A stretch of DNA of 64,000 nt from Dipteronia dyeriana (Eukaryota; Streptophyta; Magnoliopsida; Sapindales; Sapindaceae): positions 80,318,154 to 80,382,153 of the forward strand of contig CM065298.1 of NCBI GenBank assembly GCA_032871835.1, given 5' to 3'. The position numbers and the translations under genes are program-made. Positions 57,924 through 64,000 of this stretch are shown here, piece by piece. Every line of letters begins with the position of its first letter. Positions within the stretch are counted from its first letter, which is position 1. Under the pieces are notes generated by a model. The model saw only the letters and a program-made list of their open reading frames with translations, searched no databases and had not been told where the DNA came from.

Positions 57924-60837
57924 GTAAAAATTCCCTGGTTAGAAAATCAGGGAGACTATTTTCTGATCATTTTATGTATTGAATTTTAAAATCAAATGCA
58001 GATAATAATGTTTGCCACCTGGCAAAAATCTGTTTTGATGCAAGGTTTTTTACATCCTTTTTCAAAATAAATTTTACTGACTGGCAGTCAATCCTGAGTA
58101 AAAATTTCTGATTGATTAAATTATCTTGTAATTTTTGAACGGTCAAAACAATGACCAATATTTCCTTTTTTACTGTCGAATATTTCTTTTGAGTGTCATT
58201 CCATGATCCAGAGACATACTTAACTAATCTTTCTTGATTATTAATTTTTTGTTTCAAAATACCACCATAACCTAAATCTGATGCATCGGTTTCAACGGTT
58301 TTAGGAGCATCAAGGTGGCAAATGGTCAAACAAGGGAGTTTTTCGACATAACTTTTTACGTGTAAAACAGCTTTAGTATGTTCATTAGTCCATGGAGGGG
58401 GATTTGTTTTTAGTCTATGAAAAAGCGGTTTACAAATAATACTGAGTTCTTTATAAAAATTTGAGATATAATTCAAACATCCTAAAAATCTCTGGAGTTG
58501 CTTTTTGTCTTTAATTTCATCTGGAAATTTATTTGTAAAGTCTAGACTCCTTTGAATAGGAACAATGGTTCCTCTTCTGATGTTGTGCCCTAGAAATCTG
58601 ATACTGGTCTAAAAAAGACTGATCTTTTGTGCAGATAAGACAAGTCCATGATGTTTAACAGTTTTATAGAATATTTCTAAATGTTTCCAATGTTGGCCAA
58701 TGTTATTAGAAAATATTAAAACATCATCAATGTAGACAATAGAAAATTCTGAAAAAGGATTGAAAATATTGTTCATGATGCACTGGAATTCACTAGGAGC
58801 ATTCTTTAATCCAAATGGCATCACATTCCATTCATATTGTCCAAAAAGGACTGTGAAATCAGTTTTGTATTTGTCTGTTTCAGCAATCTGTATTTGCCAA
58901 AATCCAGATTTCATGTCAAATTTTGAAAAAATGATGGCATTATAAAGTCTTTTTAATAAGTCTGATTTATTAGGGATAGGATATCTAATCCAAAGTAAAA
59001 CATCATTTAAAGATTTATAATTTATCACTAACCTGGGGACTCCTCTTTCTATCTCAGCATTTTTCTGGACATAAAAAGCGGGACAACTTCATGGGGATTT
59101 AGATTTTCTAATTAATTTTTTGTTAATTAAGTCTTGTATTTCTTTTTTACAATACTCCATTAATTCAGAGGACATTTGTATGGGTCTGGCTTTAGTGGGT
59201 ATTCCATTTTCATTGAAATCTTTAGTATAAGGTAAGGAAACAACATGTTTTTTCCTATCCCAAAAAGCATTAGGGATAGTGGCACATACTTCCTTTTCTA
59301 ATTTTTTTTTATACTCTGCAATTTTCTCTTGGAGTTTTGGTTCCTTAATTTTCTTATCTTGTCTTTGAAAATTCAAATCATCTTTAACAAAAGCCAATTG
59401 GTTTTGTTTTCTGGTTAGAGTTGCAATATAATTGTCTAAGGGTTCTCTACTAATATTGTCTTTTCTTATTGTATTAAGATCTTTAACAAGAACAGGGAAC
59501 AAGAAAGGGAATAATATTTCTTTTCCCAAATATTCAGTTACTAAGCCCTCTGTAATAGCTTTAAAGGGTGTTATTAAGTAGAGAAAGGGCATGCCAAGGA
59601 TAACATTCTGTGAAAGGGTTTTAACAACAATAAAGTCATTATTATAACAAACTCCATCTTTGCAAACCTTTGCATTGGTGAGTTTATAATTTATATCTAA
59701 TCTTATTTTATTAGCTCCGTATAATGATTCTGTACTTGCTTCAAGATATTTAGTGGGGATTAAAGATTCTACAATGCAATTTAAGTCTGCTCTTGTGTCT
59801 ATGAGTGCAGTAGCTCTTATATTGTAATTAGAGGCTATTCTTACGTCAATTTCAACATACCATTTTTGAATCCTTACTTCTTGTATAGAATTTATTTGGC
59901 TTATGCTTAAAAGGTCTTGTGATTCAAGATTTTCAACTTCTTTGTCAGGATCTTCGTCTGAGCTGTTAAAATCATTTCCTTGTAAATCTTTATGAGTTAC
60001 TTTTGTAAATTGTTTGTTAATAGCATCTGTTATTTGAAGTTCTTGTATTTGTAGTTTTAAAATTTTTATATCTTCTTTTATGTTTACTATTTCTTTTTGT
60101 AAGTTAGGAATAGCAACTTTTCTCTTGTTGTTAAATTTTCCTAATACATTTTGTTCGAAATCAGGTGTTTCAAAAGGGGCATTTTTGAAGGGTTTAATTT
60201 CATTTTGGGGAGCTTTATCTTTGCTAATAGAAGGTTGTTCTGTAATTCTTTTTTGTAATTGCTTAATGTATTGTGCTTTTTGTATAGGGTCTTCTATACT
60301 ATCTATCATGCCTATCATAAGGGAATAATCATATTTATCAAGGACATTAATTTCTTTGCAAAAGTAAGGTTGTGTGTCAGGTTCAGTACTATAGGATGAA
60401 GAAGATGATTCAGAATCAGATGATGATCCTTCTATGATTAGAACTTCATTGTCGGAGGATGTGGAGCTACAAGAGCTGGGAGTTTTAGAGTCTGTGTAAA
60501 GAGCTTGGATGATTTTTTCTTTGGTTTGGTCATCAAGATCCAGACTATTAATCTTTTTCTTTTGCTCAGGGCACTTGTTAGCATAATGACCACTTTTGCC
60601 ACAATTAAAACATTTATTTTCTCTCTTTTTATATCTTTGGATTTTCTTTCTAAAGGTTTTTCTTCCAGAAATCGCTCTTGATTTCTTGTTTGGAGACCAA
60701 ATAGTATCTCCTTCTTTATTAGTCTTATAATCTCTGTTAATACGATAAGGATATTTTTTTAGAAAAACTTTTATATTTCTTTTTCTTATTATGAGAAGGT
60801 AATCTGTCAAATCCAAATTGTTCACACCAAGAACCAA
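57904..60837 (-). pseudogene. Polyprotein 3' part: zinc knuckle, aspartic protease, RT, RNase H
   Basis: One continuous frame carries only three in-frame nonsense codons (59089-59091 TGA, 58609-58611 TAG and 57967-57969 TGA). The CCHC knuckle 'CFNCGKSGHYANKC' (about 60615-60572) has all zinc ligands. A Ser/Asp/Glu-rich linker follows (60490-60380). The protease site reads 'ALIDTRADLNC' (about 59810-59780): the DTG Gly is Arg (59791-59793), so it is inactive. RT has 'IFSKFDMKSGFWQI' and an intact YIDD box in 'IVYIDDVLIFS' (about 58745-58715). RNase H has 'TVETDASDLGYGGIL' and 'DCQSVKFIL'. The arrangement protease-RT-RNase H without integrase is that of Caulimoviridae. Confidence 0.88.
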
Positions 60838-62662
60838 GTTCTTTTCTGGTGGTTAATTTTTGTTTTTTAAGTTGGCTTTTAAGTTTGAGGTCATTACAAA
60901 GTTGTATGGCGACTGCATTAATGGAAGCTATGATTTCCCCATAGGTCCATGTGTCTAAATCTAATTGGGACCAATCAGACCATCCCATTTGTCTGACCAC
61001 TTCGTCTCTAACTTTTGTAGAAAATAGTTTTGGAAGTCCAGATATAAATTGTTCCTTCCAATAAGCATTAGAATTATCTGGTCTTTGGAAAACTCTTGTT
61101 AGAAATATGTCTTTATACCATTTAAAGTCATTTAATTTTTTACATTTTAAATTCTGTATTTTGGAAAACTCTTTTCCTTGATTGATATTAGGGTTTCCAA
61201 CAAAATGCATAAGTATGGTATAGCATAAGACATCAATACCATCTGGTTCAGATGTAGTGGTAGTGGTCTGAGTTTGGGTAGATGTTGACTCTAAAGTAGA
61301 TGGGTCACGATTAGTGGGATAATTTGTGGTAACAGTTTTAGTATGGACAATAATAGAAGTTTTAGCTAATTGGCTTAGGGTGTGTGTCCACCATCCAAAT
61401 AATTGTCCCTCAAAACCAGTGGTTAATGAGGTAACAGTATCAAAATGTGACATGTTTTGTTTTTTAATATAAATATATCCTATGGTATGCATTTGTCTCA
61501 AAACTGTGATAATTTGATATTCTGATAATCCATCTATATTAAACTGATAACACGCATTTCCAGTATAAGCCCTATAAGGGACAATATCCTCATATTGAAG
61601 GTCTGAAGGAGTAGGTATAGGATAATAAGGTTTGGTATTTTGAAAATACTTGGTCTTGTTGTAACTGTCAGTTTTTTCATTTGTGGTGATTTTTTGTATG
61701 AATTGTTTAAAATCAATAATTTCTTCCTCTTCATCCGAAGAATCAGAAGGAATCTTTTTATCAATAGTTTGAATATTGGCATGTGGGATTCTACTTAATC
61801 TTTCTTCTAATGTTCTTAAAAGTTCTGTTTCATCAATTAAATTATCAAAGCATTTTTCAATACCAGTATGGTCAGGGAATAGGATAGGTTCAGATTTTAG
61901 AATTATGTCTTTACCTTTACCCTTACTTTTACTGGAGGAAGAAGGTAAATCATAAGGAACATAGACTTGGGGAGGAGTTTCTTCTCTAATAGGTGAACTG
62001 TTTGTTTGAGTCAAATTAAGATCAATTTTCTCTAATTGTTCTCATATGGAATTAAGAAAGAAGTTGGTATAATTTCCTTGTCTCATAACCATGCCAATTT
62101 GGTGTGAAGAGGATGTCACAGATTGGGACATGGGTTCATCAAATATGATAAAAGGGGTGCATTTAGCAAGATTAGTTTATGTTGGTTGATCTTCATTAGC
62201 CATTTCAATTTCAAAGTCTCTGGGAGGAGGATGAACTTGTTTTGCTATTCCTTTTTTAGTTCTATAATTTCTAAGATTTTGTTTATTAATAACAGAGCAA
62301 GTTTGTTCATAATTTTTTCTATGAATATACCAGTCAAAAAAGGAAATGTTTAGATCAAATTCTTCAAGGGTGTTAATCCATCTTTCACGGTATTGTTTTC
62401 TTTTATTAATAGAATAATTCTTCTCATATTTTTTTCTTAAGGTTTGATTATGAGTAGAATGATAATCTGCAATAAGGAAATCAAATTTGTCTTTACTGAT
62501 GACATCAATGGTTCTTATAGGCGGTTCAAGTTCCAATATTTCAGTTAGGACTTGTGATGGGGTTGGCAAAGTTTGTTGTTCTTGATCATATGTATGAATT
62601 GGCTGGGCCAAAACGGAACACGGAGATATATAATAGAAACCACAAGACAAAATATAGCACAA
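60737..62662 (-). pseudogene. Polyprotein 5' part: pre-coat region and coat (gag-like) protein
   Basis: A frame open from 62662 with stops at 62177-62179 (TAA) and near 62042 (TGA) runs to 60737. A frameshift in an A/T-rich run near 60745-60775 then separates it from the zinc knuckle frame. The first part includes 'SKDKFDFLIADYHS' and 'FDLNISFFDWYIHRKNYEQT'. The coat-like part has 'YRAYTGNACYQFNIDGLSEY', 'FWGWW'-like aromatic text 'GQLFGWWTHTLSQL', 'YWKEQFISGLPKLFSTKVRD' and the tail 'GSWCEQFGFDRLP'. Coat protein followed by a CCHC motif is the pararetroviral order. The true start is unclear, since the Met at 62662 lies in leader-like sequence. Confidence 0.75.
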
Positions 62663-62956
62663 TAAGAATCATATGGAATAACAGAGAAATAATGCAATAA
62701 GCAATGATCCAAATATACAATAAAGATATGATCAAACAATGGTCTGAACAGGTACGTGGCGATTGTTCTACCCGAGTTATTCCTCAAAATTGCTGTAATA
62801 AGTAAAGTTGATATGGAAATGTCCTGGTTTCCAGCCTATATACCCAGACCAGAAAATAATAAACAATAGACCATAAAAGATTGTGAATAGAGTCTTACAA
62901 TGCTTACAGAACACTGGTCTGACAGCAAAGATGATATACAGAAATAAGTCTCACAT

Positions 62957-62962
62957 TTTATT
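62957..62962 (-). terminator. Polyadenylation signal AATAAA of the pararetrovirus-like element
   Basis: On the minus strand AATAAA occurs about 120 nt downstream of the TATA box. A signal this close after the start is expected of pararetroviruses and LTR elements, where it must be skipped on first passage and used on the second to make a terminally redundant RNA. Confidence 0.45.
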
Positions 62963-63079
62963 TATGTAGTTCAGAATGTTTACAAATAGCAGGAAGAGAA
63001 GAGAGATAGTTGCTACACAGAGCAATAAGAGATAGAAGATAATAAAACTGAACCTGTGTTTCAAATGAAAGAAACAATA

Positions 63080-63087
63080 TATTTATA
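63080..63087 (-). promoter_or_regulatory. TATA box of the pararetrovirus-like promoter
   Basis: TATAAATA on the minus strand, within CTTCTATAAATATATTG. Transcription would start near 63050 and run into the leader and polyprotein. Repeats lie just upstream. Confidence 0.6.
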
Positions 63088-63099
63088 GAAGAAAAGTAA

Positions 63100-63235
63100 C
63101 TCTGGTCGAGTGTCGGTAACCCTGGTCTGGTTGCTTTTGTTAACTGTGGTCGAGTTGCTTTATTGTGTCGGTAATTGTGGTTGAGTTATCTTTCTGTCGG
63201 TAACCGTGGTTGAGTCACTTTTATGTCTGCTTTTG
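63100..63235 (-). repeat. Imperfect tandem repeats upstream of the TATA box
   Basis: On the plus strand, four or five units of 28-33 bp share the frame GTCGGTAACCGTGGTYGAGTTGCTTTT (for example at about 63112, 63140, 63167 and 63196). On the transcribed strand they start about 15-20 bp upstream of the TATA box and resemble the repeated activating sites of strong viral promoters. A TGACGTGG motif (ACGT core) lies further upstream, near 63250. Confidence 0.65.
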
Positions 63236-63270
63236 TCTGTGATAAGGTCCACGTCAATACTCCACTATGA

Positions 63271-64000
63271 TCAATCATGACCAAAATAAGTCGAAGGATC
63301 ATTACTGTCGAATGGGTCACCATCTGTCCCACCATTGTCGCCACTGTTGTCAGATTCTGCTTGTGACATACTGGCCATGGTATTTTTCATTCCTTCAGCT
63401 ATCTTTATCAATTCTTTTGGAGATGAAGCAGCTGCAATCCTTGCTTGGTTTTGTGATTTGGCCACTAGAAAGTTGGATTGGTCGTCTGCTTTTTTAAGGC
63501 AAAAAGTTGGGTTATCATTTAACTATTGAGTCACTTTGTCCTTACTCAAATTTGTCAAGTTCATCCTGCTCCACCACTTCACTTTGACTTGTCTCCCGAA
63601 GTAGGGAACATTTATGTTGCCAATAACCTTATCTTGGATTCCATATTCTAACATGAGGATCTATGTAAGGTTGAATTGAACGAAGAAAAGAAATAGGTCT
63701 GGATAATACTCCCAGGTGTCTAGCTTGTCAACATTAGAATTCAAAAAGAAAAGCTTTCTTTAACAGGGGGAGGAAGAAGGTCAATAATCGGACCGTACTT
63801 ATCCCACCATTCAAGAAACCAATTTGGAAGATCAATAAGAAAATTCTTGTCGAAGTATAGAAACCAGGATAAGGAGTTTCCTGGGTTTTGTCCATAGAAA
63901 AACTTTATCCATGCATCCTTATAGTCCCAATAGGAATAGGAGGATACATGAAAAATTTGACTGAAATCTCTTGTGGAATTTGGATTGCCTCCCCATTGTT
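63271..64000 (-). pseudogene. ORF A, C-terminal part
   Basis: The minus strand from 64000 reads 'SYSYWDYKDAWIKFFYGQNP', then 'LSWFLYFDKNFLIDLPNWFL' and 'EWWDKYGPIIDLLPP' (63930-63780), then, after frame changes and stops, 'KVKWWSRMNLTN' (about 63590) and a Ser/Asp-rich end 'DPFDSNDPSTYFGHD' with a stop at 63271. The Trp-rich block is characteristic of the protein encoded after RNase H in caulimovirid-like plant elements. It probably corresponds to the C-terminal part of the ORF whose start is at 57914. The upstream part lies beyond the window. Confidence 0.55.

Larger units (their letters stand above)
57738..64000 (-). mobile_element. Caulimovirid-like (endogenous pararetrovirus-like) element
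   Basis: All coding parts read on the minus strand: end of ORF A (64000-63271), promoter and leader (about 63260-62670), polyprotein (62662-57904) with coat-like region, CCHC knuckle, protease, RT and RNase H, then the start of ORF A (57923-57738). There is no integrase and no LTR pair is visible. RT and RNase H are followed by 'NSLPDFLTREFL', an ending typical of Caulimoviridae polyproteins. Since the end of ORF A precedes the promoter and its start follows the polyprotein, the unit looks like a circular genome opened inside ORF A, or part of a tandem array. No movement-protein domain was recognised. Disabled by several nonsense codons and a frameshift. Confidence 0.8.

Noticed and set aside
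1..64000. tRNA, rRNA or conserved noncoding RNA genes
   Set aside because: I saw no cloverleaf with a conserved A and B box or other RNA signature; the one TGGTATCAAAGC match is a primer-binding site, not a tRNA gene.

Overview
The window is nuclear DNA of a flowering plant, most likely a eudicot. It is AT-rich, has spliced genes with GT/AG introns, a chloroplast-targeted protein and an intronless EXO70 paralogue, and is filled with plant transposable elements. Only two host genes can be supported. They are an EXO70-family exocyst subunit (25713-27656, plus strand, single exon) and the glutamyl-tRNA reductase-binding protein GluTRBP (29762-41255, minus strand, five exons). A chromovirus-type Gypsy retrotransposon sits inside the 9.2 kb second intron of GluTRBP. 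Both host genes look intact. Almost everything else is mobile DNA.

Layout. 1-6455: decayed Ty1/Copia element with a 2.5 kb 3' LTR. 6456-8591: LARD/TRIM-like element whose LTRs contain a roughly 38 bp minisatellite. 8592-12276: noncoding, with weak repeats. 12330-17810: minus-strand LINE split by a solo LTR (13633-16099) of the same Copia family as the first element. 17811-22420: fragments of Copia LTR and gag, the N-terminal end of a Mutator-like (MULE) transposase, and a cluster of AGTCTCG repeats that form hairpins. 24059-25219: hAT deletion derivative with a perfect 8 bp target duplication. 25713-29000: EXO70, then a 38 bp perfect inverted repeat, a MITE and a 40 bp tandem duplication. 29762-41255: GluTRBP with its Gypsy insertion. 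About 41560-46860: PIF/Harbinger element with both of its genes. 47240-50700: minus-strand Copia relic carrying a Tourist MITE. 50790-53127: Gypsy pieces in the order pol tail, LTR, primer-binding site, gag. 53128-57660: hAT element with a nearly full transposase, inserted in that gag. 57738-64000: caulimovirid-like (endogenous pararetrovirus-like) element on the minus strand.

The pararetrovirus-like element is the most unusual part. It has a coat/zinc-knuckle, protease, RT and RNase H polyprotein. The polyprotein stop codon overlaps the start of a second ORF. What looks like the C-terminal end of that second ORF lies upstream of the promoter, at the other end of the element. This is the layout expected of a circular or tandem pararetroviral genome opened at integration. 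Its promoter has a TATAAATA box, four or five imperfect repeats just upstream, and an AATAAA signal shortly downstream.

All functional calls are from reading translations and motifs by eye. No database search was possible.
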